Source of the DNA: a virus
Length of the DNA stretch: 51,314 bases
Virus record (IMG/VR): IMGVR_UViG_3300042451_001715
Span: 1 to 51,314 of that record
Direction: 5' to 3' (one strand)
Shown: in pieces, positions 44,505 to 51,314 of the stretch
Position numbering within the stretch: position 1 is the stretch's first letter
Layout of the letters: each line of letters starts with the position of its first letter
Notes under the pieces: model-generated
Databases searched by the model: none
The model's input: only the letters and a program-made list of their open reading frames with translations
What the model was told of the DNA's origin: nothing
Made by a program: the position numbers and the translations under genes

Positions 44505-44716
44505 TACGCGGCCCTCCTTCCCGCGTAGAAAGCTATATTGGTTTGCGGGTTGAACACCTGCTTAAACTCAAATCCGAGGGCTTGAAGCGCTTGGATGTCG
44601 GCTCTGGTTAGTGTTTTCCGACCCGTGAGTCGGGCGATTGGTTCAGCGATTGGGCCGGTGGCGTAGATCGCCGTCTGCCCGTAGTTTTGCTTCTCGTATA
44701 TTTCGATGGTTTTCAT
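44504..44716 (-). CDS. 70-residue early protein, unknown
   Basis: MKTIEIYEKQNYGQTAIYA, then RADIQALQALGFEFKQVFN. The short ALQALGFEF helix-strand could bind nucleic acid, but no family is recognised. It starts 8 nt after promoter element 3. Confidence 0.6.
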   Translation of the reverse strand: MKTIEIYEKQNYGQTAIYATGPIAEPIARLTGRKTLTRADIQALQALGFEFKQVFNPQTNIAFYAGRRAA

Positions 44717-44724
44717 AACACTTT

Positions 44725-44753
44725 CCTGTATGAATCACCTCCGCGCCGGTAAA
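44725..44753 (-). promoter_or_regulatory. early-type promoter element 3
   Basis: TTTACC (44748-44753), 17 nt, TACAGG (44725-44730). Same TTCATACAG block. The start codon at 44716 begins 8 nt later. Confidence 0.55.
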
Positions 44754-44789
44754 CGGTTTTTTTCAAAAATCCATATATTTTGTTTAATG

Positions 44790-45077
44790 CTAAGTTGAGC
44801 TTCTTGCTTTTTGCCATTTCCATCCTTTTGCCAAACCATTTCTGAAAACAATGGACTTTCGTTTGTATATCTTCCTTGTTTCTTGAATGTTTAGTCCGCT
44901 TTGAAACGCTTCTCTTCCTGCACGGAAGCCAGCGTCGGCAGTATTCCCGATTTCAAACCCGTAATTATCCGCCACTAAGCTTTCTTCTGTTTGAGCGCCT
45001 GCATCGGGGTGCATATCATCCCAATCTGAAACCCAACCTGCGCCGCCTTTTCGCTTAAATGCTGATGTTTTATTCAT
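44790..45077 (-). CDS. early-region protein, unknown
   Basis: 95 residues, basic with an aromatic-acidic start (MNKTSAFKRKGGAGWVSDWD). It contains GFRAGREAFQSGLNIQETRK, a helix seen in many phage small proteins without known role. It follows the gene at 45084 by 6 bp. Confidence 0.5.
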   Translation of the reverse strand: MNKTSAFKRKGGAGWVSDWDDMHPDAGAQTEESLVADNYGFEIGNTADAGFRAGREAFQSGLNIQETRKIYKRKSIVFRNGLAKGWKWQKARSST

Positions 45078-45083
45078 TTGAAT

Positions 45084-45710
45084 TCAATCTTTTGTAAATG
45101 CTGTGTCGTGAGCATTGCGCCCAAGTTCAGCGTGCCATGTTTGAGGCGCCATCACCTTGTAATCAAAAGGATGTCCAGGCTTGCAGAACGAATCGTCCTT
45201 CCACACTATGCGATTGTTCGGCTGGGCCGCGATTTGGCCTGAACCATCTTCCAGTAAAAGGATATGGTAGCATTTGTGCTCCGGCGGGTATTGGCTGTAG
45301 CCATTGTCTGTGTGATCCAGCGTGAACCAATAACTTGCCGGCACGAGTGACCCATCCCGTTTTCGGTAGCTGCATCCCATTTCCCGTAGGTATTCGTAAA
45401 TGGTGACACTGAAATCCCATCCGTGAGCATCCCACATTTGGAGGTCAGTGAGCGGATGTTCCGGCGATTTTTCGATGCTGGGGATATTCCACCGGAGCAT
45501 ATGCAAAGGGATTCTGGCCCATTGCGCTCCAGATTCGCAGAGAATACTGAAATGCAATGCTCTGCTTGGTATGCTTGTCACGCCGAATATCACGCACGGC
45601 TCGAAATTCAAATCTTGATCTGGGTCAAGCCCCGTTAGGATAGACTTGCAGACATATCCATATAAATGCTGCGGGACTGACGCGTTCATTGCATGGTGGT
45701 TGGTATTCAT
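45084..45710 (-). CDS. early-region protein, unknown
   Basis: 208 residues, soluble, with many His, Cys and aromatic residues (VCKSILTGLDPDQDL, HALHFSILCESGAQW-type stretch) and no recognised motif. The start overlaps the stop of the coiled-coil gene upstream by ATGA. Function unknown. Confidence 0.5.
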   Translation of the reverse strand: MNTNHHAMNASVPQHLYGYVCKSILTGLDPDQDLNFEPCVIFGVTSIPSRALHFSILCESGAQWARIPLHMLRWNIPSIEKSPEHPLTDLQMWDAHGWDFSVTIYEYLREMGCSYRKRDGSLVPASYWFTLDHTDNGYSQYPPEHKCYHILLLEDGSGQIAAQPNNRIVWKDDSFCKPGHPFDYKVMAPQTWHAELGRNAHDTAFTKD

Positions 45711-46138
45711 TTAGGTGTTTTCTCGTAGGCTTCGACGGCGTTTCTTAGTGCGTTGATAAACCCCGCAGTCGGAGCGGTGTCTTTCCATGAGGGTTGATCC
45801 CAGCGGGCAATAAGTTCTTTGGCTTTATCTGCCATGACATCCGCTCTTTCGAGGTCGCCAATCAATCGGTCATGGACTTTATCGGACTGGCGGGCGCTGA
45901 TACGCGCCACGTCCCGTTCGGCTTGCATGACTTTAAGTTGCATCTTCAACTCATCGCGCTCGTTGCATAGCCTCACTGCTTGCTGTGCTAATCCGCTGGC
46001 GACTTCCCTCGCCTCGTCAAGCTGTCGCTTGGTTTCTTTGTAGGCATTTAACCTATTGAGCATTTCATCAACCGACGCTGGCTCGAGTTCTTCGACTCTG
46101 GCGACATAGGCGTGGGGCCGTGTCGTTTGGTCGCTCAT
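45707..46138 (-). CDS. coiled-coil early protein
   Basis: 143 residues. Residues 25-100 are a long coiled coil with Arg/Glu heptads (LNRLNAYKETKRQLDEARE, LCNERDELKMQLKVMQAER). The C-terminus is a short ordered part (GFINALRNAVEAYEK) shared in style with phage small proteins. It overlaps the next gene upstream by ATGA (46135-46138). Confidence 0.55.
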   Translation of the reverse strand: MSDQTTRPHAYVARVEELEPASVDEMLNRLNAYKETKRQLDEAREVASGLAQQAVRLCNERDELKMQLKVMQAERDVARISARQSDKVHDRLIGDLERADVMADKAKELIARWDQPSWKDTAPTAGFINALRNAVEAYEKTPK

Positions 46139-46548
46139 TTCACTACCTCCTCAGCGGCCTGTTCCCATTGTTCAAAGTCGATTACAGGCGGAAGCCACCC
46201 AGCGATCCTGCCATCCTCCAGCACCTTTAGAATGATGTAGTCGCCATATCCGCTTTCTCCGACACACAGCAACCGATCCGGCACATAGTCACCAGCCCAC
46301 TTGTAGAGCTTGTTCCCCTCGGAATCAGCCAGCCAGTAATCACCATCGTCGCACACCTTGTAATGGATGTCCGCCGTCGTTCCTACCGGCCAACCGAGGA
46401 TCTTCCCAGTCGCAAGCTCGATGGATGGCTTCCAGGAATTCCCCTCGCGGCAAGGAATCAGCGAGCCAGCGACATCCTCATAGCAGTTGACTACGGCATC
46501 CTCCCAATACCGCACCCGCGCATCGACCATTAAAATAAAAGGACTCAT
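46135..46548 (-). CDS. early-region protein, unknown
   Basis: 137 residues from the ATG at 46548, chosen because it overlaps the TGA of the 35-residue gene; an earlier in-frame start at 46563 would lie in that gene. Beta-rich with many Gly, Asp and aromatic residues (GDYWLADSEGNKLYKWAGD). No family recognised. Confidence 0.55.
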   Translation of the reverse strand: MSPFILMVDARVRYWEDAVVNCYEDVAGSLIPCREGNSWKPSIELATGKILGWPVGTTADIHYKVCDDGDYWLADSEGNKLYKWAGDYVPDRLLCVGESGYGDYIILKVLEDGRIAGWLPPVIDFEQWEQAAEEVVK

Positions 46549-46652
46549 TTCCAGACCTCCCACTTGCTGATGTCAATTTTCCCGCGCAGCGTTTGCCAAA
46601 TAATCCATGGAACGCATAAAGCGATTATCCCTATAGTTTTTAATAGTTTCAT
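46545..46652 (-). CDS. 35-residue single-span membrane protein
   Basis: MKLLKTIGIIALCVPWIIWQ, then TLRGKIDISKWEVWK. One hydrophobic helix with a basic flank on each side. It lies 9 bp after the coiled-coil gene and its TGA overlaps the next ATG, so translation is coupled. Too short for a function call; a small holin or membrane regulator is possible. Confidence 0.55.
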   Translation of the reverse strand: MKLLKTIGIIALCVPWIIWQTLRGKIDISKWEVWK

Positions 46653-46661
46653 ATTTTTTGT

Positions 46662-47381
46662 TTATTTAAGTTGGTCGAGTTCGGCGCGGAGTTTCGATGC
46701 CGAATTAGTGCGACTCCCAGCCCATAGCGCAACGGCGGTAATCGCCCTCTCCGCGATGTCGCGGAGCTTACTGCACAGAGCTGCGTTCGCATCCGCCCGT
46801 CGAGCATCTCGCATGGATTGCTGAATTGCCTCTTCCTTTTCGTTAAGTAGTTGGGCCATTCTATCTCTCGCCTCGTCGCGTTCTTCGGCGAGTTTATTGA
46901 TTGCCAGCATATGCTCGGTTGCGAGGTCGTCGTATTTCTCACGCGCCTCGTCCCGCTCGCGCTCTGCTGAATCACTTTTTTGAATAAAGTAATTTTTTGA
47001 TTGGATGATGTTTTTGACCATTTCAATAATCGAAAAATCATGAACTCCATTTCCAATAGCCTCTCCGCTTTCGGATAGCATCTTGCGGATGTCATCAATT
47101 TCCTTTCTCGCCTCGTCGAGCTCGCGCTCCAATTTTTCAATTTTGTCACAAGAATCTTCAAAAGCATCTTGGAGAGAATACCATTCAGCCTTTGCCTTGT
47201 CGCGCTCGCGCTTTGTCTGGTTATGCGCCTCGCGCTCGCGGCAGAGGTCGGATTGGTCTCTATTTTTTGACCCGCACCGAAATGGCATGGCTTGATAAAG
47301 GGGGCTTGTTGGCTCGATGATTTCGCAAACAGACCGACATGATTTTTCAGCCCCGCAAAACGGGCAACTCGTGTCGATCAT
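46662..47381 (-). CDS. zinc-ribbon-plus-coiled-coil protein
   Basis: 239 residues from the ATG at 47381, which overlaps the upstream TGA; the open frame reaches further upstream but that part would be a shadow of the next gene. The N-terminus has CPFCGAEKSCRSVC, a zinc-ribbon-like knuckle. Residues 50-200 are a long coiled coil (KLERELDEARKEIDDIRKM, AEERDEARDRMAQLL). This pattern is common in phage Lar-like small proteins with an added coil, but the role is unknown. Confidence 0.55.
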   Translation of the reverse strand: MIDTSCPFCGAEKSCRSVCEIIEPTSPLYQAMPFRCGSKNRDQSDLCREREAHNQTKRERDKAKAEWYSLQDAFEDSCDKIEKLERELDEARKEIDDIRKMLSESGEAIGNGVHDFSIIEMVKNIIQSKNYFIQKSDSAERERDEAREKYDDLATEHMLAINKLAEERDEARDRMAQLLNEKEEAIQQSMRDARRADANAALCSKLRDIAERAITAVALWAGSRTNSASKLRAELDQLK

Positions 47382-47641
47382 TTCGCGACCTCCTCCCGTG
47401 CCGCAAGCATGGCGTCTGCAGCGGCAAAAGCCCATCCCGCTTCGATTTCGGGTGGGGGCACTTGCCCACTCCCGTGGATCGCCGCTGTTGTGGTGGCCAT
47501 GGCAATTCCCGCCAATGCCTGCCCCGCGAACCAATCGCGCAGGGACATGCCACCTTCGGCAATCGGAATGTATGTGTTATCAGAGATATGCCTACGCAAG
47601 TGCGGGAACGCTGGTCCCCCGTCATTTATCTTGTTACTCAT
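47378..47641 (-). CDS. common phage hypothetical protein (GPAFP...GMSLRDWFAGQAL)
   Basis: 87 residues. The pattern DGGPAFP, GMSLRDWFAGQALAG and ADAMLAAREE is widespread in phages and prophages as an uncharacterised protein. Length is normal. The transcript carries a hairpin (47661-47687) just before the start codon. Confidence 0.75.
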   Translation of the reverse strand: MSNKINDGGPAFPHLRRHISDNTYIPIAEGGMSLRDWFAGQALAGIAMATTTAAIHGSGQVPPPEIEAGWAFAAADAMLAAREEVAK

Positions 47642-47660
47642 TTTATGTTAAAGATGTTAG

Positions 47661-47687
47661 CCGCCAAAGGGATCGGACCTTTAGCGG
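47661..47687 (-). promoter_or_regulatory. hairpin between the Tad2-like gene and the next gene
   Basis: CCGCTAAAGG / CCTTTGGCGG in the minus-strand RNA, one U-G pair, 7 nt loop. No T run follows. The wobble is paired only in the minus-strand RNA, so it probably acts there, as a stability or attenuation element. Confidence 0.5.
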
Positions 47688-47698
47688 TCTTGTGGTTT

Positions 47699-47947
47699 TT
47701 AATCTACTGTTTCCCAATCCTCTGCGAGGATGTCGGTTTGCGAAGCCAGCCACGGCACTCGGCTTCCGTTTGGATAAGCCGGATGCCCCTGCGGGTATTC
47801 GATGTAGATGTAGGGGAGCGTCATCTTGCTATTTATGTCGGGGGTTTGCAGCTGGAGCCACATTCCTTTTCCGTTCCAGCCTTCGCGCCGAACGCGACGG
47901 CCTGATTTTAACTGGGAAATTGCCCAGCCGATGTCACATAATGGCAT
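47699..47947 (-). CDS. Tad2-like (DUF2829) anti-Thoeris protein
   Basis: 82 residues, normal for the family. N-terminal IGWAISQLKSGRRVRREGW and NGKGMWLQL, C-terminal VPWLASQTDILAEDWETVD. These are the conserved blocks of DUF2829/Tad2 (W-N-G-K-G-M and W-L-A-S-Q-T-D-x-L-A-E-D-W). Tad2 proteins are known to sequester the cyclic ADP-ribose-type signal made by Thoeris, so the phage blocks this abortive defence. It is in the early operon beside the SSB. The ligand is inferred from the family; alternatives are the other uncharacterised DUF2829 proteins. Confidence 0.85.
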   Translation of the reverse strand: MPLCDIGWAISQLKSGRRVRREGWNGKGMWLQLQTPDINSKMTLPYIYIEYPQGHPAYPNGSRVPWLASQTDILAEDWETVD

Positions 47948-48024
47948 ATTGTTACTTCTTTCTATTTTTGGATTTCAGCGGATTTCTTGGTCAACCCCGA
48001 CCCGCCTATTATCGGGATTGAGAT

Positions 48025-48102
48025 TTATTTTAATATCCACCACGCTGCCAACAGGTAAGCTATTGCGATCAGAGCGGAGGCTACATGGGTTCTAATTTTC
48101 AA
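48025..48102 (-). CDS. possible 25-residue membrane peptide (TTG start)
   Basis: A TTG that overlaps the stop of the SSB gene (TTGA) opens a frame of KIRTHVASALIAIAYLLAAW and a short basic end. One hydrophobic helix is predicted by eye. The start codon is weak, so this is a tentative call for an otherwise gene-free stretch of about 150 bp. Confidence 0.3.
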   Translation of the reverse strand: MKIRTHVASALIAIAYLLAAWWILK

Positions 48103-48386
48103 AACGGAATCTCTTCATCATCTTCGCGCAGCGGGGCAGACACTGGGGCTTGCCTCCGTTTGCGGTGTTCAGGCTCATTCGTTTTGTTCTGAGCAGAAGC
48201 AGGTTCGTAAAAAGAAACCCAGCCACTCCACTCCGGCCCTACCGGCACACAATCAAGTTTTAGGCTTAATCGCCCGGCATCATCTTCAAAAACACTTCCA
48301 ATCGTGGTGTAGCGTTTTTTCTTTTCGCCTGTTTTTGTTGTATATTCGCCAATAGTGGCGACTGCATCGTATTTTTTTCTGTTCAT
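48099..48386 (-). CDS. short single-stranded DNA-binding-like protein
   Basis: 95 residues. A small OB-type beta core (AVATIGEYTTKTGEKKKRY, TTIGSVFEDDAGRLSLKLD), a disordered Pro/Arg linker and an acidic end DDEEIPF, the tip that bacterial SSB uses to bind partner proteins. It is much shorter than E. coli SSB, as in some phage and mobile-element versions. It lies 6 bp after the replicative helicase gene, which fits a replisome role. Confidence 0.65.
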   Translation of the reverse strand: MNRKKYDAVATIGEYTTKTGEKKKRYTTIGSVFEDDAGRLSLKLDCVPVGPEWSGWVSFYEPASAQNKTNEPEHRKRRQAPVSAPLREDDEEIPF

Positions 48387-48392
48387 AAATAT

Positions 48393-50033
48393 TTATTGTT
48401 TGAATGAGTTAATGTGAAAAAAGCGCCGGTCTTTCTGGATTACCCACGGGCTTTTCTTTGCCTCGTCCCAAAGCATCCAGAATTTACTTTTACCCATCCC
48501 CGTCTGTTCCATCACGAGCTTGAGCAATTCTGAAGGATTTCGCCCGTTGGTCGTTTCTTTCAAACAATCAAGAATATGATCGACCTTGTATTTTGTCTGA
48601 AATTGCCCCTCCTCGGAGCGAGTTTTCCCAACTTGCTTTGGCTTTTTTAGGGACTCTGGGTCTAACGCCTCGTCCCGAGTAAAAATCGGCCAGTTCCACC
48701 GAACTACGAATGGCGGTTGAGGAGCAAAGTTTCGCAGCGTGCAATCCACAGTAAACGCCTCCTCCTCCTCGTGCGGCGTCATAGTCAGGATCGCGTCTGG
48801 ATCACGAGCAAACACGCCCGAACCTCCAATTCTGTCCATCGCATCCTTGGCTGCCTGGTTGCCTTTCGAGTAATGCGCGCCAAACGCAATCGCCGCACCG
48901 GTCTTCACCGCGATAGCCTCCAATTCGTTCAGCATCGAAGCCACATCGCCCGCCTTGTTTTCGTCGCGGTCGCCAAGTGCCTTGTAGATCGGATCGAAAA
49001 TGATCAACACATAGTCTTCCTGCAGGAGGATCTTCGTTATCTCTGCCGCCATCTTTTCGATTCCCTCGACATAGCCGCGAAGCGTCCAGCAATGAAACAT
49101 CCCCTTTTCCACCTTCACCGCCTTTGCCCTGCAAATATCTTGGAACCGGCGCGCAAAAAATGGGCGCTGAATCTCAAAATTGATGTAGCACACCTTCCCT
49201 TTTATAGTGGGGAATCCCCACCACGGCGTTCCAGTTGCCACAGAAATGGCAAGGTCCATCAGGGAAAATGTCTTACGCCCCTTTGATGTTCCTCCGATGA
49301 TCAGTTTGGACCCCTTGTGCAAAAGATTCGCAACAAGCTCTGGCGGAGGCGTGGGTAGGTTTTCCCCCGTCAAATCGGTCATATCATCCAAGTCCGGCAA
49401 CACGCCTACCTTTTGACTGGTCGCAATGCGTTTTAATGTCTCTTGCGCGAGTTCCAATATAGCGCTTGGCGAAGCTCCAGGGATTTTGGCCTGCTCAGTT
49501 AGCTTATTTGCAAGAATCTGCAAATCCCTTAACCCTTTCTTTTCCTGCAAAATCTGGATGTAGTAATCCAAATTTGCTTCACTCGGAATAAAAGTGCCAA
49601 GTTCGGTGAGGTATTCCATCCCTCCCGCCTTATCCAGCATTTGAGCGGATTCCAGCGATTGGGTTACAGTCACAAAATCCAATGGCTCATTTTCGAGGTG
49701 CAACACCTTCATGGCGTCCCATACCTCAGCGTGCGCTGGATAATAGAAATGCGATGAGCTTACTTTCCCTTCCGCAAAATACATTGCCTTGCGAGCCAAT
49801 TCAGGGCCGCGTAGAGCGGCTGCAAAAATTGATCCCAAGACCGCCTTTTCGGCTTCGATGCTATGAGGAAAAGCAGAAGCGTGGCCGTTAAGTGCAGCTT
49901 TCGGCGCGGCAGCCGGACGATGGTATTCCTGACGCTCCGGCATAGTGAATGCCTCCCGATAATCTAATTCATCAAAAGACGGACCCTCCTCGACTGCGGT
50001 GTTTTGTCGCAGAGATGCTATAAGATTTTTCAT
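48393..50033 (-). CDS. replicative helicase: DnaB N-domain fused to RepA-like ATPase
   Basis: 546 residues. Residues 55-175 are a DnaB N-terminal domain (SIEAEKAVLGSIFAAA, FYYPAHAEVWDAM, AGGMEYLTELG). The ATPase part is of the RepA/AAA_25 type: Walker A GGTSKGRKTFSL near residue 250, Walker B VLIIFDPIYKALGD near 345, then GAHYSKGN...DRIGGSGVFARDPD. The C-terminus has a winged-helix-like tail. Classic DnaB would have a RecA-like DnaB C-domain instead. It overlaps the next upstream gene by 4 bp. It probably unwinds the phage replication fork and may recruit primase through the N-domain. Confidence 0.7.
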   Translation of the reverse strand: MKNLIASLRQNTAVEEGPSFDELDYREAFTMPERQEYHRPAAAPKAALNGHASAFPHSIEAEKAVLGSIFAAALRGPELARKAMYFAEGKVSSSHFYYPAHAEVWDAMKVLHLENEPLDFVTVTQSLESAQMLDKAGGMEYLTELGTFIPSEANLDYYIQILQEKKGLRDLQILANKLTEQAKIPGASPSAILELAQETLKRIATSQKVGVLPDLDDMTDLTGENLPTPPPELVANLLHKGSKLIIGGTSKGRKTFSLMDLAISVATGTPWWGFPTIKGKVCYINFEIQRPFFARRFQDICRAKAVKVEKGMFHCWTLRGYVEGIEKMAAEITKILLQEDYVLIIFDPIYKALGDRDENKAGDVASMLNELEAIAVKTGAAIAFGAHYSKGNQAAKDAMDRIGGSGVFARDPDAILTMTPHEEEEAFTVDCTLRNFAPQPPFVVRWNWPIFTRDEALDPESLKKPKQVGKTRSEEGQFQTKYKVDHILDCLKETTNGRNPSELLKLVMEQTGMGKSKFWMLWDEAKKSPWVIQKDRRFFHINSFKQ

Positions 50034-51268
50034 TCTACGCTTTCGATCTGGTATCCAAGGGAGCGGTAAGCAGCGACTCGCTTACGCGATTGTGCCGCCA
50101 AGAAGTAATGCTGCAAATCGGAGAAATCGTGAATTATGCCGTAGGTCTTGCCTGGGTAAGGACGCAGGACACGGCCTGTCCTTTGGACTGTCTTCGTATC
50201 CGATCGACCTGCAGAAGCTAAAATGAGAGTGCTGGCAATCGGCACATCCAATCCTTCGTCAGCCAAGCTCGTCGCAAAAAGAGTCTTTAACTCCCCACAA
50301 GAAAATGCCGCGAGCAAACTTTGACGCTTTTTCTTGCCAAGCTTTGCATAGCAAATTGCCGCACTTGGAACATTCGCTAACAATGCCTCGCCGTGTTCGA
50401 TGCTGCCGACAATAACCAGCGTCGAATCTTGCGCGTGCTCAATAGCCAATTCCACGATAAGCGCGTTCCGCTTTTGATTCGCGTGTATTCCTGTGTTTAG
50501 CGCGGCCTGCCAAATGCAACGCCCCATTTGCTCGTCGGCGTCATTTTTTGAACGGAACAAATACGGCCATTTTCGCTTTCGTGCTTCATAAACCGGCATT
50601 GCTGCATTGCGTATTTCCGACTCCATTTCCCCCTTTCTATTCGGCGAATGAATAAAGACGCGCGCCTGGGCCAGTTGGCCAGCATCTACCAAAGCCTCAC
50701 GCGGCACCTCATGAATAATCGGCCCGATCAAATCGAAAACTAACTGCTTCAAATCATCGGCTCGTTCCGGCGTTGCCGACAGCCCCCATCGAGGCCCGTC
50801 GAAATAGCGCAACTTGGGAGCAAACGCAGGGGCAGCGGCATGGTGGCATTCGTCTAAAATCACGAGATCGTATTCAGCCAGCGAGCCCGATCCCGCGTAG
50901 CAGAAAAAATCCACAACAGCCCGCTCTGAAATTTCGGGAAAGTTTTCAACCGCTTTCCGCGCTTGGAAAGTTTGGTCAATGGTATTGGCAATCCAAGCAA
51001 TGTTCTTTTTGCCCGACTGCGACTTTAACCAGGCATCAATCGCCGCCGCGCCGATGATCGTTTTTCCTGATCCCGCCGGAGCTTTTACGATGCCTCGAAT
51101 GCAAGAAACGAGCGACTGAACAGCAGGCCACTGATAATCCCGCAATCGCACTCCTTGACGCGGCTTGTCCCCTTCTTGTCCCCCTCCCCCCGTAAATCGT
51201 TGATTTAGAGGAGAGGCGAGGGTCGGAATCGAACCGACGATTTTAGTAGTCGTTTTATAGTGTTGCAT
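50030..51268 (-). CDS. superfamily 2 DNA helicase (UvsW-like)
   Basis: 412 residues. Walker A KAPAGSGKTIIGAA near residue 63, Walker B LVILDECHHAAAPAF near 130, motif III GLSATPERADD near 168, and motif VI QRTGRVLRPYPGK near 380. The set is complete. It may act in recombination or replication restart. The first 25 residues (MQHYKTTTKIVGSIPTLAS) are encoded by a tRNA-like 3' end, so the true start may be internal; a TTG after AAGGAG at about 51148 gives LRDYQWPAVQS as a natural start. Confidence 0.8.
   Translation of the reverse strand: MQHYKTTTKIVGSIPTLASPLNQRFTGGGGQEGDKPRQGVRLRDYQWPAVQSLVSCIRGIVKAPAGSGKTIIGAAAIDAWLKSQSGKKNIAWIANTIDQTFQARKAVENFPEISERAVVDFFCYAGSGSLAEYDLVILDECHHAAAPAFAPKLRYFDGPRWGLSATPERADDLKQLVFDLIGPIIHEVPREALVDAGQLAQARVFIHSPNRKGEMESEIRNAAMPVYEARKRKWPYLFRSKNDADEQMGRCIWQAALNTGIHANQKRNALIVELAIEHAQDSTLVIVGSIEHGEALLANVPSAAICYAKLGKKKRQSLLAAFSCGELKTLFATSLADEGLDVPIASTLILASAGRSDTKTVQRTGRVLRPYPGKTYGIIHDFSDLQHYFLAAQSRKRVAAYRSLGYQIESVE
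51214..51238 (-). other. tRNA 3'-end remnant (T arm and acceptor), possible att site
   Basis: On the minus strand GTCGG-TTCGATT-CCGAC (51238-51222) is a perfect T arm, followed by CCTCGCC, a normal acceptor 3' strand, and a T. The matching GGCGAGG 5' strand and D arm are missing and no CCA follows. Phages and mobile elements often carry such tRNA ends as integration sites. No integrase is in the window, so a decayed phage tRNA is also possible. Confidence 0.55.
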
Positions 51269-51314
51269 AATGTTTTGATTTGCCTAAAGAAGCGACATCG
51301 TGTTTTTTAGATTT

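Noticed and set aside
46662-47534. 290-residue version of the coiled-coil protein
   Set aside because: The first 51 residues are a shadow of the gene at 47378; the ATG at 47381 overlaps its stop and gives the zinc-ribbon start.

Overview
The window is a contiguous piece of a tailed double-stranded DNA phage or prophage, most likely with a short-tailed (podovirus-like) head module. This rests on an N4-gp56/DUF4043-type major capsid protein, a large P22/N4/SU10-like portal, SU10-adaptor-like proteins, a large terminase, and a giant virion-type polyvalent protein. No ribosomal or metabolic genes of a cellular host are present, so the host cannot be named. No lysis genes, DNA polymerase or tyrosine integrase were recognised, so the window is only part of the genome.

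Layout. 1-2245 is the N-terminal part of a collagen-repeat tail fibre (cut by the left edge). 2250-6923 (minus) holds head-tail adaptor-like proteins, major capsid and scaffold. 7020-9558 (plus) is an oppositely oriented cassette: portal, tRNA-Met(CAU) and a small protein. 9650-15497 (minus) mixes two glycosyltransferases with tail proteins and two mucin-like Ser/Thr repeat proteins. 15645-16211 (plus) encodes a small secreted protein built from pieces that resemble the scaffold and the giant protein. 16219-35619 (minus) is a single 6466-residue polyvalent protein covering more than a third of the window. 35621-38937 holds another probable virion protein and the terminase. 38969-40311 holds a serine recombinase and a candidate small terminase. 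40343-51268 (minus) is a tightly packed early/replication region of small unknown genes, a cytosine methyltransferase, a Tad2-like anti-Thoeris protein, a short SSB, a DnaB-N/RepA-like helicase and a UvsW-like helicase.

How it may work together. The giant protein has a virion-protein C-terminus and carries DarB-like N6-methylase/SNF2 antirestriction, ADP-ribosyltransferase, RelA/SpoT-synthetase-like plus HD-hydrolase-like, and sigma-factor-like domains. A short recurring T-L-S-A-A/P motif lies at the domain boundaries. The best reading is a co-injected polyprotein of takeover and counter-defence effectors, possibly cut at these motifs. A separate 79-residue gene lies antisense inside it. Two promoter families can be read by eye: TTGACAGCG boxes before structural genes, and three near-identical TTGACC-N17-TACAG elements placed 5-8 nt before early start codons, which implies near-leaderless transcripts.

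All functional calls come from motif recognition in translated sequence; no database search was run.
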